From Pelomonas baiyunensis (GTDB taxonomy: Bacteria; Pseudomonadota; Gammaproteobacteria; Burkholderiales; Burkholderiaceae_C), in contig NZ_JBIGIB010000003.1 of the NCBI RefSeq assembly GCF_043555935.1, positions 62,001 through 126,000 on the forward strand: a stretch of DNA of 64,000 nt, read 5' to 3'. Below the pieces are notes generated by a model, which did no database searches, was not told where the DNA came from, and worked only from the letters and a program-made list of their open reading frames with translations. A program made the translations under genes and the position numbers. This document shows, piece by piece, positions 11,183 through 20,781 of this stretch. Each line of letters opens with the position of its first letter. Position 1 is the first letter of the stretch.

Positions 11183-13507
11183 ATGCGCTTTCGTGACTTG
11201 CTCAACCCCGGCCTGTGGGCGGTCCGCCAGTTGCGGTTCGGCACCAAGCTGACCGTGCTGTTCGTGCTGGCGGCCGTGCCCCTGGTGACCATCGTGGTGA
11301 TGATGCTGCTGCGCAGCCAGGAAGACCTGCGGCTGACGACGGTCGAGCTCGACGGCATCCGCTGGATCGAGCAGTCCAACGCGCTGACCCGGGCCGTGCA
11401 GTCGCACCGCGGGCTGACCAACATGCTGCTGCTGGGCGACGACGCGCTGGTGCAGCAGCGCGACGCCAAGCGCGCCGAACTGAACCAGGCCCTGCAGACG
11501 CTGGACGCGTCCATGCAAGCGGCCGACGCTGACGCACCCGCCAGCTGGCCCGCCCTGCGCGACCGCCTGCGCCAGCTTTACGCCCAGCTCGAAGGCCAGC
11601 CGGTGGGCAAGAGCTTCCAGCTGCACAGCAGCCTCGTGGAGGACCTGTCACGCTTCACCTACGAGTTGGCCGAGCGCTCGGACCTGCTCTACGACCCGGA
11701 CCCGCTGACCTACCTGCTGATGGACATGGCCGTGTCGCGCCTGCCCAGCTGGCGAGACCAACTCGGCCTGGTGCGCGGGCGGGGCGCCACCATCTTGGCC
11801 TCGCCCGGGGCGGAGCCCGGCGACATCGCGACCATGGGCGTGTTGCTGGACGAATTGGCGGCCGACACGCGCAACGTGCGCCACGCCCAGCGGCTGCTGG
11901 CAGACAAGGGCTTCACCACGCCGACGTTCGAGGCCGCCGCCAACGTCGTGGACCAGCTGGTGGAAGAGCACCGCAAACGCTTTCGCACCGGCATGCCCAC
12001 CGACGGCGCCGAGAAGTACTTCGCCGACACCGCCAGCGCCGTGGAAGCGGTGGGCGCGTACCAGGCCGCCGTCAACGCCGGCATGCGCGAGGCGCTGCAA
12101 GCCCGCCGCGCCGACCTGCACCGCAAGACCTGGCTGCTGGCCGGAGGTTCGCTGTTCGTGGTGCTGCTGTTCACCTACCTGATGCTGGCCTTCCAGATCA
12201 GCTTCATGGCCGACCTGCGCCAGGTGCTGCGCTTCATGGAGAACACCGCCAAGGGCAACCTGCAGCACGTGGTGCGCATCCGCGGCAAGGATGAGCTGTC
12301 GGACATGTCCAGCGCCATGGCGGTCATGGTGAACAACATCGCCCACATGGTGGCCACCGTGCGCAGCAACGCCGCGCTGCTGTCCGGCTCGGGCGACCTG
12401 CTGGTGCAGGGCAACCACGCGCTGTCCGAACGCACCGAGCAGCAGGCCGCCAACCTCGAAGAAACCTCCGCCAGCGTGCAGGAACTGGCCGCCACGGTGC
12501 AGGCCAATGCCGAGGCGGCCCAGTCGTCCGACGCCGCCGCCCAGACGGTGCGCGGCACGGCCGAAGAAGGCGCGGCCGGCATGAAGGACGCGGTGGCGTC
12601 CATCGAGGCGATTGCCGCGGGCGCGCGCCGCATGGACGAGATCGTGGGCGTGATCGACTCGCTGGCCTTCCAGACCAACATCCTTGCGCTCAACGCCGCG
12701 GTGGAAGCCGCCCGCGCGGGCGAGGCCGGGCGCGGCTTTGCCGTGGTGGCGTCGGAGGTGCGCACGCTGGCGCAACGCTCGGCCGCGTCGGCCAAGGAGA
12801 TCCGCCAGCTCATCAGCACCTCGTCAGGCCAGGTCAACAACGGCGTGGGCCTGATCCGCATGGCGGGCGAGCGCATCCAGGCCATCGTGAGCGGCGTGCG
12901 CGACGTGGCCGGCCACATGTCGCTGATCTCGGCGTCCAGCGCCGAGCAAAGCGCCAGCCTCACCGAAATCACCTCCGCCATCCGTCAGCTGGACACCCTC
13001 ACCCAGCGCAACGGCGCCATGGTGGAGCAGGCCGTGGCGCAGGCCAATGAGTTGCAAGACCGTGCGCGGCTGCTGACCGAATCGGTGTCGGTGTTCAAGC
13101 TGCCGCAAGGCACGGCCGACGAAGCCCGCGCGCTGGTGGACCTGGCCCTGTCACGCCACAGTGCCGGGGGCGGCCGCGAGGCCCTGCTGCGCGTGATCAA
13201 CGCCCACGACAGCGGCCTGGCCGACCGCGACATGTACGTCTTCGCACTCGACGCCGACGGCCGCTACCTCGGCTTTGCCGGCAACCCCGCCCGCGTGGGC
13301 CAGCGCGTGCAAGACATCGCCGGCCCGGCCGGCGCGCACCTGGTGCGGGCCATCATCGAGCAGGCCGAATCCGGCCCCGGCTGGGTTCAGTACACCATGC
13401 CCCACCCGCAAAGCGGCAAGCCGCAGGACAAGATGTCTTACGTGGTGAAGGTGGGCGACCTGTACGTGGGCTGCGGCATCTACAAGAGCTCCATGATGAC
13501 GCTGTGA
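11183..13507 (+). CDS. Methyl-accepting chemotaxis protein with an extra C-terminal Cache-like domain
   Basis: 774 residues, start at ATG 11183 with GGGAG 7 bases upstream. TM1 (about 17-40), a helical periplasmic domain (about 41-315) containing SHRGLTNMLL, TM2 (about 316-338), HAMP (to about 390), then the cytoplasmic coiled coil with the conserved hairpin tip around 492-530 (FQTNILALNAAVEAARAGE). Normally the protein would end near residue 640. Here another 130 residues follow, with ALDADGRYLGFAGNPARVG and WVQYTMPHP...YVVKVGDLYVGCGIY, which resemble a single-Cache (sCache_2) ligand domain. Its position would put a usually extracytoplasmic sensor in the cytoplasm. It probably signals to CheA/CheW encoded elsewhere. 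A paralogue lies at 18777. Confidence 0.9.
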   Translation: MRFRDLLNPGLWAVRQLRFGTKLTVLFVLAAVPLVTIVVMMLLRSQEDLRLTTVELDGIRWIEQSNALTRAVQSHRGLTNMLLLGDDALVQQRDAKRAELNQALQTLDASMQAADADAPASWPALRDRLRQLYAQLEGQPVGKSFQLHSSLVEDLSRFTYELAERSDLLYDPDPLTYLLMDMAVSRLPSWRDQLGLVRGRGATILASPGAEPGDIATMGVLLDELAADTRNVRHAQRLLADKGFTTPTFEAAANVVDQLVEEHRKRFRTGMPTDGAEKYFADTASAVEAVGAYQAAVNAGMREALQARRADLHRKTWLLAGGSLFVVLLFTYLMLAFQISFMADLRQVLRFMENTAKGNLQHVVRIRGKDELSDMSSAMAVMVNNIAHMVATVRSNAALLSGSGDLLVQGNHALSERTEQQAANLEETSASVQELAATVQANAEAAQSSDAAAQTVRGTAEEGAAGMKDAVASIEAIAAGARRMDEIVGVIDSLAFQTNILALNAAVEAARAGEAGRGFAVVASEVRTLAQRSAASAKEIRQLISTSSGQVNNGVGLIRMAGERIQAIVSGVRDVAGHMSLISASSAEQSASLTEITSAIRQLDTLTQRNGAMVEQAVAQANELQDRARLLTESVSVFKLPQGTADEARALVDLALSRHSAGGGREALLRVINAHDSGLADRDMYVFALDADGRYLGFAGNPARVGQRVQDIAGPAGAHLVRAIIEQAESGPGWVQYTMPHPQSGKPQDKMSYVVKVGDLYVGCGIYKSSMMTL

Positions 13508-13553
13508 GCACGCCCCTGCGCACCGGCGGCAGGCCCTGCCTACACTGCGCCGC

Positions 13554-14222
13554 ATGATCACCGTCCACCACCTGAACAACTCCCGCTCGCAACGCGTGCT
13601 GTGGCTGCTGGAAGAACTCGGCCTGCCCTACGAGGTGAAGCGTTACGAGCGCGACGCCAAAACCTCGCTGGCCCCGCCCGAGCTGCGCGCCGTGCACCCG
13701 CTGGGCAAGAGCCCCGTCATCACCGAGGGGCCGCTCACGGTGGCCGAAAGCGGCGCCATCCTGGAGTACCTGGTGGACCGCCACGGCGGCGGGCGCCTGA
13801 AGCCCACGGCTGAACAAGACCTGCTGCACTACCGCTACTTCCTGCACTTCGCCGAGGGCTCGGCCATGCCGCCGCTGGTGATGAAGCTGGTGTTCAACAA
13901 GATCAAGCGCAGCCCCATGCCCTTCTTCGTGAAGCCCATCGCCAAGGGCATTGCCGACAAGGTGCTCGGCGGCTTCGTGCAGCCCAACATCGACAACCAG
14001 CTGAAGTTCCTGGAAGCCGAGTTGGCCGCCCGGCCCTGGTTCGCCGGCGCCGAGTTCAGCGCGGCCGACGTGCAGATGAGCTTCCCGCTGGAAGCCGCAG
14101 CGGCACGTGGGGGCTCGCTGGAGGGCTTCCCCAAGATCCGCGCGTTTCTCGACCGCATCCACGCCCGGCCCGCCTACCAACGCGCCCTGCAGCGCGGCGG
14201 CCCGTACGACTTGATGAGCTGA
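13554..14222 (+). CDS. Glutathione S-transferase
   Basis: 222 residues with the N-terminal thioredoxin-fold GST domain (VHHLNNSRSQRVLWLLEELGL, then GKSPVI with the cis-proline and ESGAILEYL, the glutathione gamma-glutamyl site) and an all-helical C-terminal domain. Serine in NNSRS is the probable thiol-activating residue, pointing to a beta/theta-like class as in fungal Gtt1. Conjugation or reduction of electrophiles in the cytoplasm is expected. No Shine-Dalgarno precedes the ATG; instead TACACT sits 7 bases upstream, as if the transcript were leaderless. Confidence 0.88.
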   Translation: MITVHHLNNSRSQRVLWLLEELGLPYEVKRYERDAKTSLAPPELRAVHPLGKSPVITEGPLTVAESGAILEYLVDRHGGGRLKPTAEQDLLHYRYFLHFAEGSAMPPLVMKLVFNKIKRSPMPFFVKPIAKGIADKVLGGFVQPNIDNQLKFLEAELAARPWFAGAEFSAADVQMSFPLEAAAARGGSLEGFPKIRAFLDRIHARPAYQRALQRGGPYDLMS

Positions 14223-14261
14223 CCCCAACCGGCGCCGGCACGGCGGGCTAGAGTCGGCCGC

Positions 14262-15803
14262 ATGCAACGCCGCACCCTGCTCCAGTCGCTGCCCGCCACG
14301 GGTGCTCCGTTCTTGACCGCGGGGCTCGGCTGGGCACCCCCCAGCCACGCGGCCGATGACGCACCCGCCCCAGGCCCGGCGTGGACGCGCGAGAGCCCGC
14401 TGACGGCGGCCGACCTGCGCAGCGACCTCGCCCTGCTGGACCGCCTCTACCGCGAGCTGCACCCCGGCCTGCTGCGCTACCAAACCGCCGGCCAGTGGCA
14501 GCACGCCGTGCAGGCGCTGGATGCCCACTGGGCCCGGCGTGCCGAACACCGGCTGGACACCGCCTACCTGGACTGCAGCCGCCTGCTGGCCCGCGTGCGC
14601 TGCGGCCACACCTACGCCAACTTCTACAACCAGAAGCCCGCCGTGGCGCAGGCGCTCTTTGCGGGGCGCAACAAGCTGCCGTTCACCTTCGTGTGGCTGC
14701 AGCAGAAAATGGTGGCCACGGGCGGCGCACTGCCCGCCGGCACCCGGGTGCTGACCGTGGACGGCGTGCCCGCCGCCCAGGTGCTGGCCCGGCTGCTGCC
14801 GCTGGTGCGGGCCGACGGCCACAACGACGACAAGCGCCGCGCACTGCTGTCGGTGGACGCGCGCGAGGGCTACGAAACCTTCGACATCTTTCACGCGCTG
14901 AGCACGCCCGCCGGCCCCGAGGTGGTACTGACCGTGCAACGCCCCGGCGAAGGCCCCCGCGGTGTGACGCTGCCCACGCTGGACCTCACCGAACGCCGCG
15001 CCATGAGCCTGCGCCCGCGCACCCCGCCCAGCGACGCCACGCCGCCGTGGTCGCTGCGGTTCGACGAGGCCGGCAACGCCCTGCTCGACATGCCCGGCTG
15101 GGCCCTCTACAACAGCGACTGGAACTGGGCCGCCTGGCTGGACCGCCAGTTGGACGCCGTGGTGCAGGCCCGCGCCCCGCGCCTGATCGTGGACCTGCGA
15201 CGCAACGAAGGCGGGCTGGACTGCGGTGACGCCATCCTGGCGCGCTGCACCGACCGGCCGCTGCCCGTGCGCGCCGACGAGCGCCTGGTGCGCTACCGCC
15301 GCGTGCCGGCCGAACTGAATGCCGTGATGGACACCTGGGACGACAGCTTCCGCGACTGGGGCGACCGGGCCGAGCCGTGGCCTGAGCGGCCCGGGTTCTA
15401 CCGCCTGCGTCCGGCGGACGGAGCGAGCCCGGGCTCGGGAGAAACCGGCGGCCAGACCATCGAACCCCGCGGCCCGCGCTTCACCGGCGCCCTGCAGGTG
15501 CTGACCAGCAGCACCAACAGCTCCGCCACCTTCCGCTTTGCCAGCCTGGTGCGCGAGCACCGCCTGGGCACGCTGATCGGCGGCAGCACCGGCGGCAACC
15601 AGCGCGGCGTGAACGGCGGGGCCTTCTTCTTCGTGCGCCTGCCGCGCACCGGGCTGGAGGTGGACCTGCCGCTGATCGGCTACTTCCCGTCCGGCCCGCT
15701 GCGGCCCGACGCCGGCCTCACGCCTGATGTGCCGGTGCCGCTGACCCTGGCCGACCTCACCGCCGGGCGTGACCGGGCCTTGGACGCAGCCCGGCGGCGC
15801 TGA
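14262..15803 (+). CDS. Exported S41-family (tail-specific) peptidase-like protein
   Basis: 513 residues. A twin-arginine-like N-terminus (MQRRTLLQSLPATGA...SHAADD) suggests export. The C-terminal half has the S41 fold signatures: LIVDLRRNEGGLDCGD, the nucleophile region LTSSTNSSATFRFASLV, and GSTGGNQRGVNGG followed by RLPRTGLEVDLPLIGYFP. The middle contains a PDZ-like segment (ATGGALPAGTRVLTVDGVPAAQVL). It is probably a periplasmic serine protease or a non-peptidase relative; substrate unknown. TAGAGT lies 7 bases before the ATG with no clear RBS, so the message may be leaderless. Confidence 0.78.
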   Translation: MQRRTLLQSLPATGAPFLTAGLGWAPPSHAADDAPAPGPAWTRESPLTAADLRSDLALLDRLYRELHPGLLRYQTAGQWQHAVQALDAHWARRAEHRLDTAYLDCSRLLARVRCGHTYANFYNQKPAVAQALFAGRNKLPFTFVWLQQKMVATGGALPAGTRVLTVDGVPAAQVLARLLPLVRADGHNDDKRRALLSVDAREGYETFDIFHALSTPAGPEVVLTVQRPGEGPRGVTLPTLDLTERRAMSLRPRTPPSDATPPWSLRFDEAGNALLDMPGWALYNSDWNWAAWLDRQLDAVVQARAPRLIVDLRRNEGGLDCGDAILARCTDRPLPVRADERLVRYRRVPAELNAVMDTWDDSFRDWGDRAEPWPERPGFYRLRPADGASPGSGETGGQTIEPRGPRFTGALQVLTSSTNSSATFRFASLVREHRLGTLIGGSTGGNQRGVNGGAFFFVRLPRTGLEVDLPLIGYFPSGPLRPDAGLTPDVPVPLTLADLTAGRDRALDAARRR

Positions 15804-16002
15804 TCAAGCCCTGATCGACCGCTGATGCATCGCTGATCCGTCGCTGAGAAAACGGGGGGGCCGAAGGCCGGCCGGGCCGCCCTCTACACTCGCGCCTCCC
15901 CGTCGTGCCCCGCAGGCCTGTCGCCCGGCTGCTGCTCCCCGCAGCGGCGCTGACCTCCCCGTGCTGCATTGCGATTGCCCACGCAGCTCACCCAAAGGCC
16001 CC

Positions 16003-16680
16003 ATGCCTGGCTATGACGTCAAGGTCCAGTCCCTCGCCATCGACGGCGCGGCGGACCTGCAAATCCGTTCCTTGCTCGACCACCAACAGTTCGCCGACCC
16101 CGCCGGCGCCGCTGAAGCGCTGGGCATCTCCTCGGCGCAATGGCCGTTGTTCGGCCAGGTTTGGCCCTCCGGGCTGCACCTGGCGGCGGCCATGGCCGTG
16201 CGGCCGCTGCCCGAGGGCGAACGCATCCTGGAAATCGGCTGCGGCCTGGCCCTGGCCAGCCTGGTGTGCCACCGCCGCGGCGCCGAAGTGACCGCCAGCG
16301 ACGTGCACCCGCTGGCGGGGGCCTTCCTGCTGGAGAACCTGCGGCTGAACGAGCTCACCCCCATGCGCTACTGCCATGGCGACTGGAGCGAAGACGCGGT
16401 GCTCCCCCCCGGCGGCGCGCCGCGCGTGCAGGGCCGGTTCGACCTCATCATCGGCAGCGACGTGCTGTACGAGCGCGACGACGGCGGCGCACTGGCCGCC
16501 TTCATCCAACGCCACGCCATGCCCCGTTGCGAACTGCTCATAGTGGACCCGAACCGCGGCAACCGCCCCGCCTTCACCCGCAGCATGGCCGAGCTGGGCT
16601 TCAGCATGAGCGAAACCACGCTCGCCCACGCTGGCTACCGCGGCCGCCTGATGCGCTTTGTGCGCGACGCCACGCCCTGA
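16003..16680 (+). CDS. Class I SAM-dependent methyltransferase, METTL21/METTL23-like (PF10294)
   Basis: 225 residues. The SAM-binding motif I ILEIGCGLALASL, acidic loop TASDVHP, and post-I motif FDLIIGSDVLYE are characteristic of the seven-beta-strand lysine methyltransferase group (methyltransferase family 16). It would methylate a protein or small molecule in the cytosol; substrate unknown. Its stop abuts the stop of the convergent rlhA gene (TGATCA, no gap). The 199-bp stretch before it holds only a few imperfect CGCTGAT repeats and no RBS of note. Confidence 0.8.
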   Translation: MPGYDVKVQSLAIDGAADLQIRSLLDHQQFADPAGAAEALGISSAQWPLFGQVWPSGLHLAAAMAVRPLPEGERILEIGCGLALASLVCHRRGAEVTASDVHPLAGAFLLENLRLNELTPMRYCHGDWSEDAVLPPGGAPRVQGRFDLIIGSDVLYERDDGGALAAFIQRHAMPRCELLIVDPNRGNRPAFTRSMAELGFSMSETTLAHAGYRGRLMRFVRDATP

Positions 16681-18666
16681 TCAGGCCGTGGGCCGCGCCT
16701 TGTAGAAGGTGATCGGCTCGGCCTTCATCTGGCTGTTGAGCTGCTTGAGCACGTGCTTTTGCATGCTGCCCACCACGTGCATCTCGCAGGGCTTGCAGTC
16801 AAAGCGCAGGGTGAAGTGGTCGTCGCCGTGGGTGAGGGTCAGCGGCTCGGCGCGCACCGTGCCTTGCACGCCGGTCACGCCCTTGGCCTGCTTGGGGCAG
16901 AGGCTGAGCGACCAGCGCACGCAGTGCTTGGTGATCATCAGCGGCACCTCGCCCAGCTCCTCGTGGCTCTCGTAGGCGGCGCCGATCACCTTCACGCCGT
17001 GGCGGGCGTAGAACGCGGCGGCCTGGGCGTTGTAGACGTTGGCGAGGTAGGTGAGCGTGTCGTCGGGGTAGGGCACGGGCGGCTCCACCGGGGCGTGGCG
17101 CGGCAGGCGCTCGAACGCGGCCTCGCGGGCGGCCTCCAGCGCGGCCACGGCGTCACGGCGCAGGGCGTTGAGCTTGCTCACCGGCAGGAAGTAGGGCTCG
17201 CGCATGGCCAGGCGCACACGGCGAGCCTCGAAGATCGTGTCGCCCAGCTTCGCGAGGTGTTCCTTGTATTGGGCCTCGGCCTGCTGCGGGTTGCGCGCGG
17301 GCTCCAGCGCGTGCGGCAGGCGCACGGCGGCCTTCACGCCGGTTTCGTCTTTCAGGCTGAGCTCGAAGCCGTCGTGCACCTGCGCCAGCGTCAGGTCCAC
17401 CGCGATGCGGCGGTCGGCGCTGGGCTTGGCCAGGAGGCGCTCCCAGGCCATGTCGCGGTTGCGGTTCAGCGCCGTGCCGGGGAAGAGGTCTTTGAGGTCG
17501 CTGAAGGCCTGGCCTTTGGAGAGGTTGGGCTCGATGCGCCAGGCCGTGCCGCCCAGCGGCGTGGCCACGTTCACGGGCACGCCTTGCAGCTCACCCTGGC
17601 GGTCCCACCAGGTCAGCGCGTCGCCGTTGTTCACCACGCGGGTGGCGTCGCCCGTGTCCAGGTCGAAGCTGTCGGGCCCCACGCGCTTGACCTCGCCCAG
17701 CGGCATGCCGGCGTGCTTGGGGCTGTCGAAGGCACCGATGTCGATTTGCCGGCCGTTGACGAAGTAGTCGGTGCCGCCGCGGTTGAAGGCCTGCTCGGGC
17801 TCGGGCGTGAAGGTGAAGCGGCAGCGCCCATCGCTGCTGCGCGCCAGCTCGGGGCGGCGGTCAATGATGGCGTCCAGCAGCGTGCGGTAGTGGGCCGTCA
17901 CGTTCTTGACCGTGGCCATGTCCTTGTAGCGGCCTTCGATCTTGAAGCTGCGGATGCCAGCGTCGATGAGGGCTTCGAGGTTGGCGCTCTGGTCGTTGTC
18001 CTTCAGGCTCAGCACGTGCTTGTCGTGCGCCACCACGCGGCCGGCGGTGTCGGTCACGGTGAAGGGCTGGCGGCACTCCTGGCTGCACGAGCCGCGGTTG
18101 GCGCTGCGGCCGGTCATGGCGTGGCTGATGAAGCACTGGCCGCTGTAGGCCACGCACAGCGCACCGTGCACGAAGAACTCCAGGTGCGCGCGCGGCACCT
18201 GCTCGCGAATCGCGCGGATCTGCTTCAGGTCCAGCTCGCGCGCCAGCACCATCTGCGAGAAGCCCACGTCTTGCAGGAAACGCGCCTTCTCCGGCGTGCG
18301 GATGTCGGTCTGCGTGCTGGCGTGCAGCTGGATGGGGGGCAGGTCCAGCTCTAACAGCCCCATGTCCTGCACGATGAGCGCGTCCACGCCAACGTCGTGC
18401 AGCTGCCACGCCAGGGTTCGCGCTCCCTCAAGCTCGTCATCGCGCAGGATCGTGTTGAGTGTCACGAAGATGCGGGCACCAAACCGGTGCGCATGCCGGA
18501 CCAAGCGGGCGATGTCCTCCAGCGAGTTGCCCGCCTTGTCGCGGGCGCCGAAGCCCGGACCCCCGATGTAGACGGCATCGGCGCCGTGGTTGATGGCCTC
18601 GATGCCGATGTCAGCGTCGCGGGCGGGGGCCAGAAGTTCGAGGGTGTGCAGGGGTGTCGCAGGCAT
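16681..18666 (-). CDS. rlhA: U32-family 23S rRNA cytidine hydroxylase RlhA
   Basis: 661 residues, matching the length of Escherichia coli RlhA (YdcP) rather than the shorter tRNA hydroxylase TrhP. The U32 block EFFVHGALCVAYSGQC carries the conserved cysteine pattern CX6CX15CX3C (Cys171, 178, 194, 198), which binds an Fe-S cluster, and a second cysteine group (HCVRWSLSLCPKQ and DCKPCEM) sits near the C-terminus. RlhA makes 5-hydroxycytidine in 23S rRNA (C2501) using prephenate-dependent chemistry. The start at ATG 18666 gives the canonical ATPLHTLELLAPA opening. Annotated as peptidase U32 in many genomes, but no protease activity is expected. Confidence 0.82.
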   Translation of the reverse strand: MPATPLHTLELLAPARDADIGIEAINHGADAVYIGGPGFGARDKAGNSLEDIARLVRHAHRFGARIFVTLNTILRDDELEGARTLAWQLHDVGVDALIVQDMGLLELDLPPIQLHASTQTDIRTPEKARFLQDVGFSQMVLARELDLKQIRAIREQVPRAHLEFFVHGALCVAYSGQCFISHAMTGRSANRGSCSQECRQPFTVTDTAGRVVAHDKHVLSLKDNDQSANLEALIDAGIRSFKIEGRYKDMATVKNVTAHYRTLLDAIIDRRPELARSSDGRCRFTFTPEPEQAFNRGGTDYFVNGRQIDIGAFDSPKHAGMPLGEVKRVGPDSFDLDTGDATRVVNNGDALTWWDRQGELQGVPVNVATPLGGTAWRIEPNLSKGQAFSDLKDLFPGTALNRNRDMAWERLLAKPSADRRIAVDLTLAQVHDGFELSLKDETGVKAAVRLPHALEPARNPQQAEAQYKEHLAKLGDTIFEARRVRLAMREPYFLPVSKLNALRRDAVAALEAAREAAFERLPRHAPVEPPVPYPDDTLTYLANVYNAQAAAFYARHGVKVIGAAYESHEELGEVPLMITKHCVRWSLSLCPKQAKGVTGVQGTVRAEPLTLTHGDDHFTLRFDCKPCEMHVVGSMQKHVLKQLNSQMKAEPITFYKARPTA

Positions 18667-18776
18667 GCCGAATTTTAGGAAAAGCCGCCCGGACCTTGAT
18701 GGCATCGGTTGCGGTACCACGCCACAAGCTCTAGGCTGCCGCAGAGCGTCCGTTCGATGGCGCACAGGGAGACGGC

Positions 18777-20717
18777 ATGAAGATCTGGATCCAACGGCTG
18801 ACGGTGGGCCAAAAACTGGCGGCCGTGGCGGCGGTGAGCGCGTTGATGGGACTGATTCCCACCGCGCTGTACGTGAGAACAGCACTCGATGCCGAGCGCC
18901 AGCTGAGCCGGGAGACAGGTGCCCTGCCCGCACTCACCACGGGGCTCAAGGTGGCCCGACTGACGGCCCAGCATCGGGGCCTGTCCAACAGTCAGCTCAA
19001 CGGAGACGCCAGCGCCGAGGCCAAGCGCAGCGTCGTGTGGAAGGACCTGCAGGCGCTCAAACCGGCCAGCCTGGATGCGGCCCGTGCCGGGCTGGACGCG
19101 TCGCTGAGCCAGTCACTGGACGCCTACTGGCGCGCCATGGAGAGCCTGGCGGGTGAGGTGGGGGCGCGCAATCTGGCCGCGCCGGAGAGCTTCAAGCGCC
19201 ACACCGAATTGATCGACGCGCGCCTGGCGTGGGTGTACGACGGCTCGGTGGTGTCCAAGCTGGTGCTGCACCCCATCGCCACGGGCTACTTCCTGCAGGA
19301 CGCCGCGCTGCAACACCTGCCCCGCAGTGCCGAGTTGCTGGGCCGGTTGCGCGGCGCGGGCATGGGCATGCTCTCCAAGGGCGAGTTGACGATGAACGAC
19401 CGGGAGCGCCTGGTGGTGTTGCTGGAGCGCGCCCTGGCCGACCAGGCCAACGCCGACCGCGCCTTGAGCCACATCGCGTCGACCGCCAAGGAGGGGGTAG
19501 CCCTCAAGGCGCTGCAAGGCCAGGTGAAGGAGAAGCTGGCCGAAGCGCGCCAACAGGCGCTCAAGGCGGTGATCGAGCCCGAGACGCCGCAGATCCAGCC
19601 GCAGGCCTGGTGGGCCGTGACCACCGCCGCGATCGACGCGCAGTACGCGCTGGGTGACGCCGCCGTGGCGGCGCTTCAGCAAGACCTGACTGACAGCCTC
19701 GCTGCCGAGCGCCGCACGCTGGCCACCGGGTTGGCCGCGATCGTGCTGCTGGCGCTGGTGGGCAGCTGGCTGCTGTGGACGATTGCGCGGCAGACCGCCG
19801 CCTCCATGGGCCGCGCGCTGGGCATTGCCCAGGCCGTGGCCGACGGCAACCTGGCGCACGAGGCGGCGGTGGACCGCACATCGCGCGACGAAGGCGAACG
19901 CCTGACGGCCGCGCTGCTGGACATGGCGGGTCAACTCAGCACCGTGGTGGGCACGGTGCGCACCCGGGCCGACGAGGTGGCCCACGCCAGCCAGGAAATT
20001 GCCGCCGGCAGCGCCGACCTGTCGGCCCGCACCGAAACCCAGGCCGCCGCGCTGGAACAAACCACCGCGTCGGTCGACACCGTGCGGCACGGGCTGGAGC
20101 ACGGGGCCCAGCAGTCGGGCCACGCCGCCACGCTGGCGGCCGAGGTGCGCGACCTGGCCAGATCCGGCGGGCAGTTGGTGAGCACGCTGGCGGGCACGCT
20201 GCGCGAGATCCAGACCAGCTCGCAAAAGATTGCCGACATCATCGGCACCATCGACGGCATTGCCTTCCAGACCAACATCCTCGCGCTGAACGCCGCGGTG
20301 GAAGCCGCCCGCGCCGGCGAGCATGGCCGCGGGTTTGCGGTGGTGGCCAGCGAGGTGCGGGCCTTGGCCCAGCGCGCGGGCAACTCGTCCAAGGAGATTC
20401 GCACGCTGATCGGCGCGAGCGTGGAGCGCGTGGGCGCCGGCTACGCACAAGGCGAAGAGGCGGCGGCACTGATGCAGCGCGTGGTGGACGCCGTGGGCCG
20501 CGTGGCCGGCGTGATCGACGAACTCAGCACCCTCTCGCGCGACCAGCACCTCAGCATGGACGAGGTGGGCGTGGCCATCCACCAGATGGACGACACCACG
20601 CAGCAAAACGCCGCCCTGGTGGAGCAAAGCGCCGCCGCGGCCGAGAGCCTGCAGCGGCAGTCCGAAGCCCTGCGCGAGTTGATGGCGGGCTTTCGCACGG
20701 CCGACCGCCGGGCGTGA
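18777..20717 (+). CDS. Methyl-accepting chemotaxis protein
   Basis: 646 residues. TM1 at about 14-34, a helical periplasmic ligand domain (about 35-314) with AQHRGLSNSQLNGD, TM2 at about 315-337, HAMP to about 390, and a cytoplasmic signalling domain with the highly conserved tip FQTNILALNAAVEAARAGE at about 495. GGGAGA 5 bases before ATG 18777 is a good RBS. The periplasmic part shares the HRGLSN-type block and overall size with the receptor at 11183, so they are likely paralogues with related ligands. It lacks the C-terminal Cache-like extension and ends with the usual MAGFRTA-like tail, without a CheR-tethering pentapeptide. Confidence 0.92.
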   Translation: MKIWIQRLTVGQKLAAVAAVSALMGLIPTALYVRTALDAERQLSRETGALPALTTGLKVARLTAQHRGLSNSQLNGDASAEAKRSVVWKDLQALKPASLDAARAGLDASLSQSLDAYWRAMESLAGEVGARNLAAPESFKRHTELIDARLAWVYDGSVVSKLVLHPIATGYFLQDAALQHLPRSAELLGRLRGAGMGMLSKGELTMNDRERLVVLLERALADQANADRALSHIASTAKEGVALKALQGQVKEKLAEARQQALKAVIEPETPQIQPQAWWAVTTAAIDAQYALGDAAVAALQQDLTDSLAAERRTLATGLAAIVLLALVGSWLLWTIARQTAASMGRALGIAQAVADGNLAHEAAVDRTSRDEGERLTAALLDMAGQLSTVVGTVRTRADEVAHASQEIAAGSADLSARTETQAAALEQTTASVDTVRHGLEHGAQQSGHAATLAAEVRDLARSGGQLVSTLAGTLREIQTSSQKIADIIGTIDGIAFQTNILALNAAVEAARAGEHGRGFAVVASEVRALAQRAGNSSKEIRTLIGASVERVGAGYAQGEEAAALMQRVVDAVGRVAGVIDELSTLSRDQHLSMDEVGVAIHQMDDTTQQNAALVEQSAAAAESLQRQSEALRELMAGFRTADRRA

Positions 20718-20781
20718 CCCCCCAGGCCTGCCGGCGCGGCGGGCCGCCGTCCGCGCCCGATCGGCAACGTCAGCCAGAGGA

